This document shows, one piece after another, positions 1-13,067 of a stretch of DNA of 64,000 nt. The DNA lies in the NCBI RefSeq assembly GCF_001037495.1, contig NZ_KQ089822.1, positions 1,488,001 through 1,552,000 on the forward strand, written 5' to 3'. Position 1 is the stretch's first letter; each line of letters begins with the position of its first letter. The position numbers and the translations under genes were made by a program. This DNA is from Citrobacter sp. MGH106. Its GTDB lineage: Bacteria; Pseudomonadota; Gammaproteobacteria; Enterobacterales; Enterobacteriaceae. Below the pieces are notes generated by a model. It was not told the origin of the DNA and did not search any database. It saw only the letters and a program-made list of their open reading frames with translations.

Positions 1-1
1 G

Positions 2-268
2 ATTGAGCATGAGTCTACACGTCCCCTGGTGTTCTCTGACAGCTACTTTCAGACCAAACAAAAGCTCTTGGATATCGAGAATCTGAAGCTTGAGGGGGCA
101 GAGATGCACTCCTACCGTTATGTGATGAAACCAAGCTTACCTGTGCGTCGTGATAGTCCGAAAAAAGCAATTACTCTGGTTCTGGCAGTACTGCTGGGTG
201 GGATGATTGGTGCGGGTGTGGTTCTTGGTCGCAACGCTCTGCGTAGTTACAACGCAAAAGCGCAGTAA
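2..268 (+). CDS. wzzB: WzzB, O-antigen chain length determinant (3' end only)
   Basis: Only the last 88 residues are present; the reading frame is open to the left edge of the window. The visible part ends with a conserved proline-containing stretch (LPVRRDSPKKA), a single hydrophobic membrane helix with a small-residue GGMIGAG core, and a short basic tail. This is the C-terminal second transmembrane segment of polysaccharide co-polymerase type 1 proteins. These inner-membrane proteins set the modal length of O-antigen made by the Wzy polymerase. Its position beside hisIE is the normal enterobacterial arrangement, where the O-antigen cluster ends at the his operon. Confidence 0.9.
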   Translation: MEHESTRPLVFSDSYFQTKQKLLDIENLKLEGAEMHSYRYVMKPSLPVRRDSPKKAITLVLAVLLGGMIGAGVVLGRNALRSYNAKAQ

Positions 269-292
269 GTCATCATTTATTTACTGCAAAAG

Positions 293-319
293 AAAAACCG
301 GGCGTTGCCCGGTTTTTTT
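293..319. terminator. Bidirectional rho-independent terminator between wzzB and hisIE
   Basis: A six-base-pair GC stem CCGGGC/GCCCGG (298-303 and 307-312) with a three-base loop is flanked by an A-run on the left and a seven-T run on the right. It can therefore terminate wzzB from the left and hisIE from the right. The two genes converge here. Confidence 0.85.
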
Positions 320-330
320 GTGTCTGCAGA

Positions 331-935
331 TTACTGATGACGTTTACGTAAATTCTCAATCACCGTGGTCAGATCGAGATCCTGGTCCTGCAACAGAACC
401 AACAGGTGATACATCAGGTCTGATGCTTCATTGGTCAGTTCGAAACGATCATGCACCGTCGCGGCCAATGCGGTCTCGACACCTTCTTCACCGACCTTCT
501 GGGCAATTCGTTTAGTGCCACTTGCATAAAGCTTCGCGGTGTAAGAGCTGGCAGGATCCGCCGTTTTACGTTCAGCAAGCAGTTGTTCAAGTTGATACAG
601 GAAAAGCCACTGATGGCTTGCTTCACCAAAACAACTGCTGGTGCCTTTATGGCAGGTTGGTCCAACTGGATTGACCAGCACCAACAGGGTGTCGTTATCG
701 CAATCGGGTGTAATGCTGACAACATTGAGAAAGTTGCCAGAGGTTTCACCTTTGGTCCACAAACGCTGTTTGGTGCGCGAGAAAAAAGTCACTTTCCCGC
801 TTTCGAGGGTTTTCTCCAGCGCCTCCAGGTTCATATAGCCGAGCATCAATACTTCCCCGGATACCGCATGTTGCACAATGACCGGAATCAGTCCGTCGGT
901 TTTTTCCCAGTCAAGTTCCCGGCTTTGTTGCTTCG

Positions 936-942
<7 letters not shown>
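331..942 (-). CDS. hisI: HisIE, phosphoribosyl-AMP cyclohydrolase / phosphoribosyl-ATP pyrophosphatase
   Basis: This bifunctional cytoplasmic enzyme catalyses steps 2 and 3 of histidine synthesis: hydrolysis of PR-ATP to PR-AMP, then ring opening of PR-AMP. The 203-residue length is that of the fused HisIE protein. The N-terminal cyclohydrolase half shows the zinc cysteines C81, C97 and C104. The C-terminal half (from about residue 115) carries the pyrophosphatase motif around [11 protein letters not shown]. It is the last gene of the operon and its start overlaps the hisF end by 7 nt. Confidence 0.97.
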
Positions 943-6465
<5,523 letters not shown>

Positions 6466-6470
6466 GGCGA

Positions 6471-7370
6471 TTACTCCATCATCTTCTCAATCGGCAGTAC
6501 CAGAATCGAGCTGGCACCGAGCGCTTTCAGTTTTTCCATGGTTTCCCAGAACAGGGTTTCGCTGCTGACCATGTGCATTGCCACGCGCTGCTGATCGCCC
6601 GCCAGCGGCAGAATGGTTGGGCGTTCAGCACCCGGAAGCAGAGCGATGACATCTTCCAGACGTTCGCTTGGAGCGTGCATCATGATGTACTTGGATTCGC
6701 GGGCCTGGATAACACCCTGAATGCGGGTCAGTAATTTATCAATCAGCTGTTGCTTGGCTTCAGCCATCTCGCCATCGCGTTGAATCAGGCAGGCTTTGGA
6801 ACGGTAAATGACCTCCACTTCACGCAGGCCGTTGGCTTCCAGTGTGGCGCCAGTTGAAACCAGATCACAGATAGCATCGGCCAGTCCGGCACGCGGTGCG
6901 ACTTCAACAGAACCGTTTAACAGACAGGATTTAAACGAGACGCCTTTTTGATCGAGGTAGCGTTTGAGCAGGTGCGGATAAGAGGTCGCGATACGTTTGC
7001 CGTCCAGCGCTGACGGGCCGTCCCATGCTTCGTCAACGGGGGTAGCCAGCGAGAGACGACAGCCGCCGAAGTCCAGTCGACGCAGTGTAAAGTAGCGTGG
7101 ATCTTCGCCCTGTGCCCGTCGGTTGAGCAGCTCCTCTTCCAGAACGTTTTCACCAATGATGCCAAGATCCACGACGCCATCCATTACCAGACCCGGGATA
7201 TCGTCATCACGCACGCGGAGAATATCAATCGGCATATTCTCTGCCATCGCAATCAGGCGCTGGGTGTGAAGATTAATTTTAATGCCACAGCGAGCCAGTA
7301 ATTCGCGTGAATCATCGCTTAAACGGCCTGATTTCTGCATAGCTATGCGTAAACGGGTGTTGTCTAACAT
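6471..7370 (-). CDS. hisG: HisG, ATP phosphoribosyltransferase
   Basis: The first, committed and histidine-feedback-inhibited enzyme of the pathway; it joins ATP and PRPP. The 299-residue length is that of the long (hexameric) HisG form, with a catalytic periplasmic-binding-protein-like part and a C-terminal ACT-like regulatory domain that binds histidine. The start at [10 protein letters not shown] fits the family; an upstream in-frame extension of 16 codons lies inside the attenuator region and is rejected. It follows the leader hairpin directly, so its expression depends on read-through of that terminator. Confidence 0.97.
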   Translation of the reverse strand: MLDNTRLRIAMQKSGRLSDDSRELLARCGIKINLHTQRLIAMAENMPIDILRVRDDDIPGLVMDGVVDLGIIGENVLEEELLNRRAQGEDPRYFTLRRLDFGGCRLSLATPVDEAWDGPSALDGKRIATSYPHLLKRYLDQKGVSFKSCLLNGSVEVAPRAGLADAICDLVSTGATLEANGLREVEVIYRSKACLIQRDGEMAEAKQQLIDKLLTRIQGVIQARESKYIMMHAPSERLEDVIALLPGAERPTILPLAGDQQRVAMHMVSSETLFWETMEKLKALGASSILVLPIEKMME

Positions 7371-7416
7371 TCTCTGTTCCTCGTTATCCTGTCTGAATCG
7401 GTCTGGGTTGCGCACC

Positions 7417-7450
7417 AAAAAAAAGCCCCCGGAAGAATTCTTCCGGGGGC
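7417..7450 (-). terminator. His operon attenuator terminator
   Basis: On the minus strand a perfect stem GCCCCCGGAAGAA/TTCTTCCGGGGGC (7425-7450) is followed by eight U residues (7417-7424). It lies between hisL and hisG. In the classical his attenuation mechanism, ribosome stalling at the leader His codons favours an anti-terminator over this hairpin. Confidence 0.95.
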
Positions 7451-7514
7451 TCTCTCATACGCTCATGCACCACTGGAAGATTTAAATGTCTCCCAGCACA
7501 CATCGCCTGAAAGA

Positions 7515-7562
7515 CTAGTCAGGATGATGGTGGTGATGGTGTTTAAATTGAGCGCGTGTCAT
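7515..7562 (-). CDS. hisL: HisL, his operon leader peptide
   Basis: A 15-codon leader reading MTRAQFK, six consecutive His codons, then PD and stop. It is too short for normal ORF calling. It lies between the his promoter and the attenuator hairpin, and its translation senses charged tRNA-His. Salmonella and E. coli have seven His codons and Val rather than Ala at position 4 (from memory), so this copy is one His shorter. Confidence 0.95.
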   Translation of the reverse strand: MTRAQFKHHHHHHPD

Positions 7563-7601
7563 AAAATTTCTCGATGAATGCTTATTCATTTGATGTCTTT
7601 T

Positions 7602-7631
7602 AACCTAAACCACTTCAGCCACGGAAAGCAA
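7602..7631 (-). promoter_or_regulatory. His operon promoter
   Basis: On the minus strand a -35 element TTGCTT (7626-7631) and a -10 element TAGGTT (7602-7607) are separated by 18 bases, followed by the AT-rich sequence AAAAGACA. This matches the known enterobacterial hisGp arrangement. An AT-rich discriminator is the usual feature of promoters stimulated by ppGpp. Confidence 0.75.
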
Positions 7632-7736
7632 GGGCTTTTTTTGATCATTAATTCATTTCATATTGATACTATGAATTGTCAGCCACCGTGGGCTGGCGTA
7701 GCCTTGAGTTATAGGCCAAAAGTCAGGAGAGAAGGC

Positions 7737-8561
7737 ATGAAAAAGGTCGCAATTGTCGGGTTAGGTTGGTTAGGCATGCCGTTAGCCATGTCGCTGGCGG
7801 CGAGAGGCTGGCAGGTCACCGGCAGCAAAACCACTTTGGATGGTGTAGAAGCGGCCCGAATGAGCGGTATTGAGAGCTACTCGTTACGCCTGGAGCCTGA
7901 ACTGGTCTGTGAGCCAGATGATCTTGATGCGTTAATGGACGCCGATGCGCTGGTGATTACGCTGCCCGCGCGCCGGAGCGGTCCTGGTGAGGATTTTTAT
8001 CTGCAGGCGATGCAGGAACTGGTCGACAGTGCGCTGGCGTATCGTATTCCGCGGATTATTTTTACCAGCTCTACGTCGGTCTATGGCGATGTACAGGGGA
8101 TGGTAAAAGAGGGCTCGCCGCGTAATCCGGTTACGGCAAGCGGTCGCGTTCTGAAAGAACTGGAAGACTGGCTGCACAACCTGCCGGGGACCTCGGTCGA
8201 TATTCTGCGTCTGGCCGGGTTAGTTGGACCGGGAAGACACCCTGGCCGTTTTTTTGCGGGTAAAACGGCTCCTGACGGACAACACGGGGTTAATCTGGTG
8301 CATCTGGATGATGTTGTTTCGGCAATCACCTTGTTGTTACAGGCACCTAAAGGGGGACACATCTATAATATATGTGCGCCTATGCATCCTGCGCGTAATG
8401 TGTTCTATCCCCAGATGGCTCGTTTGTTGGGTATGGAGCCGCCAACTTTCCGGGACAGTGTGGATAACGGTAAAGGTAAAGTCATTGATGGCAACCGCAT
8501 TTGTAATGAGCTTGGGTTCGAGTACCAGTATCCTGATCCGCTGGTGATGCCGATGGAGTGA
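7737..8561 (+). CDS. yeeZ: YeeZ, NAD(P)-binding epimerase-like protein
   Basis: A 274-residue extended-SDR-like protein of unproven function. The N-terminal Rossmann dinucleotide-binding motif GLGWLGMPLA is at residues 8-17. An SSTSVYG segment corresponds to the SDR Ser/Tyr region, and HPARNVFYPQMARLLG is a typical epimerase C-terminal stretch. The start at 7737 follows an AGGAGAGAAGG ribosome site; the longer in-frame extension upstream runs into the his promoter and is not supported. It diverges from the his operon and is followed 41 nt later by yeeY. Confidence 0.9.
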   Translation: MKKVAIVGLGWLGMPLAMSLAARGWQVTGSKTTLDGVEAARMSGIESYSLRLEPELVCEPDDLDALMDADALVITLPARRSGPGEDFYLQAMQELVDSALAYRIPRIIFTSSTSVYGDVQGMVKEGSPRNPVTASGRVLKELEDWLHNLPGTSVDILRLAGLVGPGRHPGRFFAGKTAPDGQHGVNLVHLDDVVSAITLLLQAPKGGHIYNICAPMHPARNVFYPQMARLLGMEPPTFRDSVDNGKGKVIDGNRICNELGFEYQYPDPLVMPME

Positions 8562-8602
8562 CAGACCAGCAGAGTGCCGCTGTATACCGCCAGGGGGCGA
8601 GT

Positions 8603-9538
8603 ATGAAACCACTGCTGGACGTTTTGATCATCCTTGATGCGTTAGAGAAAGAGGGAAGCTTCGCGGCGGCGTCGGCAAAATTGTTTAAGACGCCGTCGGC
8701 GCTGAGCTATACCGTCCATAAGCTGGAGAGCGACCTCAATATTCAGTTGCTGGATCGTAGCGGACATCGGGCGAAATTTACCCGTACCGGTCAGATGCTG
8801 CTGGAAAAGGGGAGGGAGGTACTGCACACCGTCCGCGAACTTGAAAAACAGGCGATCAAACTGCATGAGGGCTGGGAAAACCAACTGGTTATCGGTGTGG
8901 ATGATACGTTTCCCTTTTCGCTTCTTGCCCCGCTCATCGAGTCTTTTTACCAACATCACAGTGTGACTCGCCTTAAATTTATTAACGGCGTGCTGGGAGG
9001 CTCCTGGGATGCTCTTACCCAGGGGCGGGCAGATATTATTGTCGGTGCGATGCACGAACCGCCCTCGGCAAGCGAATTCGGTTTTGCGCGTTTAGGCGAT
9101 CTTGAGCAGGTTTTTGTGGTCGCTCCCCATCATCCGTTGGCGCAGGAAGAAGAACCATTGAATCGCCGAACCATCAAACGGTATCGCGCTATCGTTGTGG
9201 GAGATAATGATAATGCGCATTCTGCGAATTCGTCCGGAACTCAGTTATTTGATGATCAGGAAGCTATTACTGTTTTCGATTTTAAGACCAAGCTGGAATT
9301 GCAAATTAGTGGCCTGGGGTGTGGCTATATGCCGCGTTATCTGGCACAGCGATTTTTGGACAGTGGCGCGCTTATTGAGAAGAAAGTGGTCGCGCAAATT
9401 ATGTTTGAGCCGGTGTGGATTGGCTGGAATGAACAGACCTCTGGATTAGCAAGCGTCTGGTGGCGGGATGAGATTTTAGCAAATAGTGCTATTGCGGGTG
9501 TCTATGTAAAAACGGTTGCCGATAAATCAAACAGTTAA
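8603..9538 (+). CDS. yeeY: YeeY, LysR-family transcriptional regulator
   Basis: A 311-residue LysR-type regulator. The N-terminal winged helix-turn-helix covers about residues 1-60 (GSFAAASAKLFKTPSALSYTV), followed by a linker helix and a periplasmic-binding-protein-like effector domain from about residue 90. The start at 8603 follows a strong AGGGGG ribosome site 6 nt upstream. Target genes and ligand are not known to me. It may be co-transcribed with yeeZ and ends at a clear terminator. Confidence 0.9.
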   Translation: MKPLLDVLIILDALEKEGSFAAASAKLFKTPSALSYTVHKLESDLNIQLLDRSGHRAKFTRTGQMLLEKGREVLHTVRELEKQAIKLHEGWENQLVIGVDDTFPFSLLAPLIESFYQHHSVTRLKFINGVLGGSWDALTQGRADIIVGAMHEPPSASEFGFARLGDLEQVFVVAPHHPLAQEEEPLNRRTIKRYRAIVVGDNDNAHSANSSGTQLFDDQEAITVFDFKTKLELQISGLGCGYMPRYLAQRFLDSGALIEKKVVAQIMFEPVWIGWNEQTSGLASVWWRDEILANSAIAGVYVKTVADKSNS

Positions 9539-9625
9539 GAAAAAATATTATTATACAGTAGCCTCATTCTCTTGTTATTTCTCCCCACTTTAGTGCAAAA
9601 TACGCCGCTTGCAAAAAATGACATT

Positions 9626-9659
9626 AACCGACGTTTTAATACGCGTCGGTTATTTTTTT
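9626..9659 (+). terminator. Terminator after yeeY
   Basis: An eight-base-pair stem AACCGACG/CGTCGGTT (9626-9633 and 9644-9651) is followed by a run of seven T residues after one A. It ends yeeY transcription before the yoeI-plaP unit. Confidence 0.85.
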
Positions 9660-9754
9660 GCATCAAACCAATCATTCATAAAAGAGGCCGGGCTTCGTAC
9701 CGGATAGATACTTACTAAAAACCGACAGTTGTTGTCGCTGAGGAATCCATAAAA

Positions 9755-9817
9755 ATGGGGCAATTTTTTGCTTACGCGACGGTGTTCACCGTAAAGGGGA
9801 ATGACCATGTCGCATAA
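9755..9817 (+). CDS. yoeI: YoeI small protein, overlapping the plaP start
   Basis: A 20-codon ORF reading [11 protein letters not shown] followed by TVKGNDHVA and stop. It matches, apart from a few substitutions, the small protein YoeI that I recall from E. coli at the same place. Its stop codon lies 10 nt inside plaP in another frame, so the two are translationally linked. Conservation of both length and position argues that it is real. The function is unknown; the N-terminal half is hydrophobic. Confidence 0.8.
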   Translation: MGQFFAYATVFTVKGNDHVA

Positions 9818-11165
9818 CGTTACTCCAAACACCTCTCGCGTGGAATTACGTAAAACGCTTACGTTGGTTCCGGTTGTTATGATGGGCCTTGCCTATATGC
9901 AGCCGATGACGCTGTTCGATACATTTGGTATCGTTTCGGGCCTCACAGACGGTCACGTGCCGACGGCATATGCCTTCGCGCTGGTCGCCATTCTGTTTAC
10001 AGCGCTGAGCTACGGGAAGCTGGTACGTCGTTACCCTTCTGCTGGCTCTGCGTACACCTATGCCCAGAAATCTATTAGTCCTACTGTAGGTTTTATGGTG
10101 GGTTGGTCTTCTCTGCTCGATTACCTGTTCGCGCCGATGATCAACATTCTGCTGGCAAAAATTTACTTTGAAGCCCTCGTGCCTTCGATTCCGTCGTGGG
10201 TATTTGTTATCGCCCTGGTGGCGTTTATGACGGCATTCAACCTGCGTAGTCTCAAATCCGTCGCTAACTTCAATACCGTGATTGTGGTGTTGCAGGTTGT
10301 GCTGATTGCGGTCATTTTGGGCATGGTGGTTTACGGTGTATTTGAGGGCGAAGGTGCCGGTACGCTGGTGAGTTCCCGTCCATTCTGGTCAGGCGATGCG
10401 CACGTTATTCCGATGATCACCGGTGCGACGATTCTGTGCTTCTCCTTTACAGGATTTGACGGCATCAGCAACCTGTCGGAAGAAACTAAAGATGCCGAGC
10501 GCGTAATTCCACGTGCTATCTTCCTGACCGCGCTGATTGGTGGCCTGATCTTTATTGTCTCCACCTATCTGTTGCAGCTGTACTTCCCGGATATCTCGCG
10601 CTTCAAGGACCCGGATGCTTCGCAGCCAGAAATTATGCTGTATGTAGCTGGTAAGTTCTTCCAGGTTGGCGCACTGATTTTCTCCACCATTACCGTACTG
10701 GCATCCGGTATGGCGGCGCATGCAGGCGTAGCGCGTCTGATGTATGTGATGGGGCGTGACGGTGTCTTCCCGAAAAGTTTCTTCGGTTATGTGCACCCGA
10801 AATGGCGTACTCCGTCCATGAACATCATTCTGGTTGGGGCGATTGCCCTGCTGGCAATCAACTTTGACCTGGTGATGGCAACGGCGCTGATTAACTTTGG
10901 TGCGCTGGTGGCGTTTACCTTCGTTAACCTGTCGGTGATCTCCCAGTTCTGGATCCGTGAGAAGCGCAACAAGACGCTGAAAGACCACTTCCAGTACCTG
11001 TTCCTGCCGATGTGCGGTGCGCTGACCGTTGGTGCGCTGTGGGTGAACCTGGAAGAGAGCTCTATGGTTCTGGGGCTGATCTGGGCTGGTATTGGTCTGA
11101 TTTACCTGGCTTGCGTGACCAAAAGTTTCCGCAACCCGGTACCGCAGTACGAAGATGTTGCATAA
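9807..11165 (+). CDS. plaP: PlaP, low-affinity putrescine importer
   Basis: An inner-membrane APC-superfamily transporter of 452 residues with about 12 hydrophobic segments. In E. coli PlaP imports putrescine by proton symport and affects surface motility; the near-identity of this sequence supports the same role. Family features include [19 protein letters not shown] near the N-terminus and [15 protein letters not shown] in the middle. The MSHN start is inside the end of yoeI; a two-residue longer start (9801) is possible. It converges on sbcB. Confidence 0.95.
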   Translation: MSHNVTPNTSRVELRKTLTLVPVVMMGLAYMQPMTLFDTFGIVSGLTDGHVPTAYAFALVAILFTALSYGKLVRRYPSAGSAYTYAQKSISPTVGFMVGWSSLLDYLFAPMINILLAKIYFEALVPSIPSWVFVIALVAFMTAFNLRSLKSVANFNTVIVVLQVVLIAVILGMVVYGVFEGEGAGTLVSSRPFWSGDAHVIPMITGATILCFSFTGFDGISNLSEETKDAERVIPRAIFLTALIGGLIFIVSTYLLQLYFPDISRFKDPDASQPEIMLYVAGKFFQVGALIFSTITVLASGMAAHAGVARLMYVMGRDGVFPKSFFGYVHPKWRTPSMNIILVGAIALLAINFDLVMATALINFGALVAFTFVNLSVISQFWIREKRNKTLKDHFQYLFLPMCGALTVGALWVNLEESSMVLGLIWAGIGLIYLACVTKSFRNPVPQYEDVA

Positions 11166-11204
11166 CAACTGACTTTTCTGCGCCGGTTTGCCCGGCGCAT
11201 AATT

Positions 11205-11233
11205 AAAAACCGGAGAATTTCTCCGGTTTTTTT
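11205..11233. terminator. Bidirectional terminator between plaP and sbcB
   Basis: An 11-base-pair inverted repeat AAAAACCGGAG/CTCCGGTTTTT (11205-11215 and 11221-11231) with T runs on both strands lies between the convergent genes. A second GC stem (GCGCCGG with CCGGCGC) just upstream at 11180-11198 may add to plaP termination. Confidence 0.88.
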
Positions 11234-11244
11234 ATGTCTGCGTT

Positions 11245-12669
11245 TTACACAATCTCTTCAGCGTATTGCCAGAGCGATTTCAGCAGCATCAGTTTCTCTT
11301 TGTTATCAGCGTACTGCTGACTCAGTGTCTGCAGTTCATTGGCGTAATTTTGCAAAAACTCTGGAGTGAACACCTGGCGGCGATGTTCCAGCCAGCGCTG
11401 TTGTTCGGTTTCATCCAGCGTGCCGGGGAAGTTGCGGGCGCGGTAATTAAACAGCAGTTTTTCAATGCGTTTATCGACGAAGGTGATGTCCAGCGCCGGT
11501 AAATTACGCGGGTCGGTCTCCAGAACGATTTTCATCGCGGCGCGGTCGGCATCACTGAAAAAACCGTTATACAGTTGGGCATCCACGTTATCTGATGGGG
11601 CGAAAGGCTCGGCTTCGGCAAAAATGGCCACTACTTTATCGCGGACCTGCGGGTTTTCGCGCAGGACTTTAAGATTATCCAGACAATGCTGACGGTTAAT
11701 CCCGAGGCGATCGGCATCTTCCGGGCGGAGTGTATTGGCTTGCGCCAGCACCGGACATTTGTTGATGTGCACCAGTTTTACCGGTACCGCCACGTTATCG
11801 CCCAAGTCGGCTTTAGCCGTGTACAGGCGCTCGCGCAGAGTGTCGCTGTCCAGCTCAAGCAGAGGAGAAATATCACCAGCTAAATCGACCATGATAACCG
11901 CGTTGCGATTGTCCGGATGCCAGGCGAGCGGAGCGACCCAACTGGTGTTACCTCGCCATGCGCCGAACATGCCGGAGACATGCACCAGGGGTTTCATTTG
12001 TGGAACGTCAATCAGGGCGGCCAGTTTGTGCTTATTACGATGGCTATAAAGATAGTCAAACAGGCGCGGCTGACGTGACTTAACCAGTTGTGCCATTGCA
12101 ATAGTCGCGTAGACGTCTGCCATCGCATCGTGGGCATTGGCATGTTCAATGCCGTTGGCTTTGGTCAAATGTTCAAGCCGGAAGCTGGGCAAACCGTCGT
12201 CGTTTTCTGGCCAGTTAATCCCTTCTGGACGCAGTGCATAACATGCGCGCATCACATCCAGTAAATCCCAGCGTGAATTATCGTGTTGCCAGCTCCAGGC
12301 ATAAGGATCGTAAAAATTGCGATACAGAATATTGCGTGTCACTTCATCATCGAAGCGGACATTGTTATAGCCCAGGATACAGGTTTTCGGCACGGTAAAC
12401 AGCGAGTGAATACGTGCAGCAAAAGCAGCCTCATTCTCTCCCTTTGCACGCGCTTCCTGCGGCGTAATACCGGTGATCAGTACCGCCTCTGGTTGTGGCA
12501 GATAATCGTCTGCAGGCTTGCAATAAAAGACTTCAGGTTCACCAATAATGTTGAAATCGCTATCTGTGCGGATAGCTGCGAACTGTGCGGGTCTGTCCAG
12601 CGCCGGATGGGTGCCAAAGGTTTCGTAATCGTGGAAGAGAAAAGTCGGGTGCTGCTTGCCGTCATTCAT
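11245..12669 (-). CDS. sbcB: SbcB, exonuclease I (3'-5' single-strand DNA exonuclease)
   Basis: A 474-residue DEDDh-family exonuclease. It degrades single-stranded DNA from the 3' end, acting in mismatch repair and in shaping recombination substrates, and binds the SSB tail. Exonuclease motif I is HDYETFG (D14 and E16), motif II is the Asn/Asp segment NNVRFDDEVTRN, and motif III is NAHDAMADV with the catalytic His and Asp. The C-terminal SH3-like and helical parts are present. It is transcribed alone, convergent with plaP. Confidence 0.97.
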   Translation of the reverse strand: MNDGKQHPTFLFHDYETFGTHPALDRPAQFAAIRTDSDFNIIGEPEVFYCKPADDYLPQPEAVLITGITPQEARAKGENEAAFAARIHSLFTVPKTCILGYNNVRFDDEVTRNILYRNFYDPYAWSWQHDNSRWDLLDVMRACYALRPEGINWPENDDGLPSFRLEHLTKANGIEHANAHDAMADVYATIAMAQLVKSRQPRLFDYLYSHRNKHKLAALIDVPQMKPLVHVSGMFGAWRGNTSWVAPLAWHPDNRNAVIMVDLAGDISPLLELDSDTLRERLYTAKADLGDNVAVPVKLVHINKCPVLAQANTLRPEDADRLGINRQHCLDNLKVLRENPQVRDKVVAIFAEAEPFAPSDNVDAQLYNGFFSDADRAAMKIVLETDPRNLPALDITFVDKRIEKLLFNYRARNFPGTLDETEQQRWLEHRRQVFTPEFLQNYANELQTLSQQYADNKEKLMLLKSLWQYAEEIV

Positions 12670-13067
12670 TGTTCAGTTATGTCCGGGATCAATTTAGCGC
12701 TTTTCTAAGAATACCAAAAATGAGCGCGGTAATCAGCAAAGTGATTATCATTCCTGGGTACTGGCCGCATTAAAATTGAGATAAACAAGAGCTGATTAAA
12801 TAAGATAAATTATTTTTTTAGTTTTAAAGGAAATTACCGGAATAAATTTTCCTGAAGGCTGGTGTTCAGAAAAATCTGATTGCGAACAATTATTGTTATT
12901 TTTACGGTTAATTGTTGTGTTTTGGAAATTTTAAAAGTCTTTTATAAACAAAGGCTTTTATTTCTAATGATTAATGGTGGTTTAGTGTAATGAAATGTGA
13001 GTGATGTTAAAAACTAATAATTTAAACGCCATATAATCATTGGGTATATCTAATAACAGGAGGTTAT
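12670..13067. other. AT-rich intergenic region between sbcB and phsA
   Basis: About 400 bases that are much more AT-rich than the flanking genes. It holds the divergent promoters for sbcB and phsA. A 17-codon ORF (12720-12773) lies just upstream of sbcB but has no convincing ribosome site. I see no RNA gene. The low GC content would fit H-NS binding, which is inference. Confidence 0.6.
12996..13037 (+). promoter_or_regulatory. Putative phsA promoter with CRP half-site
   Basis: A TATAAT -10 box lies at 13032-13037. A TGTGA half-site starts at 12996; a 16-base CRP site from there would be centred near -41 relative to the expected start. The right half (TTAAA) is degenerate. The phs operon of Salmonella is known to depend on cAMP-CRP and anaerobiosis, which fits a class II activated promoter lacking a good -35 box. 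The assignment is by eye. Confidence 0.4.

Noticed and set aside
7501..7540. Tandem ATGGTGGTGATGG-like repeat as a microsatellite
   Set aside because: It is the complement of the six His codons of hisL, explained by the leader peptide.
10389..11168. Long 259-codon minus-strand ORF opposite plaP
   Set aside because: It is antisense to a conserved transporter gene. The sequence is rich in His, Gln and Arg, as expected from antisense translation.
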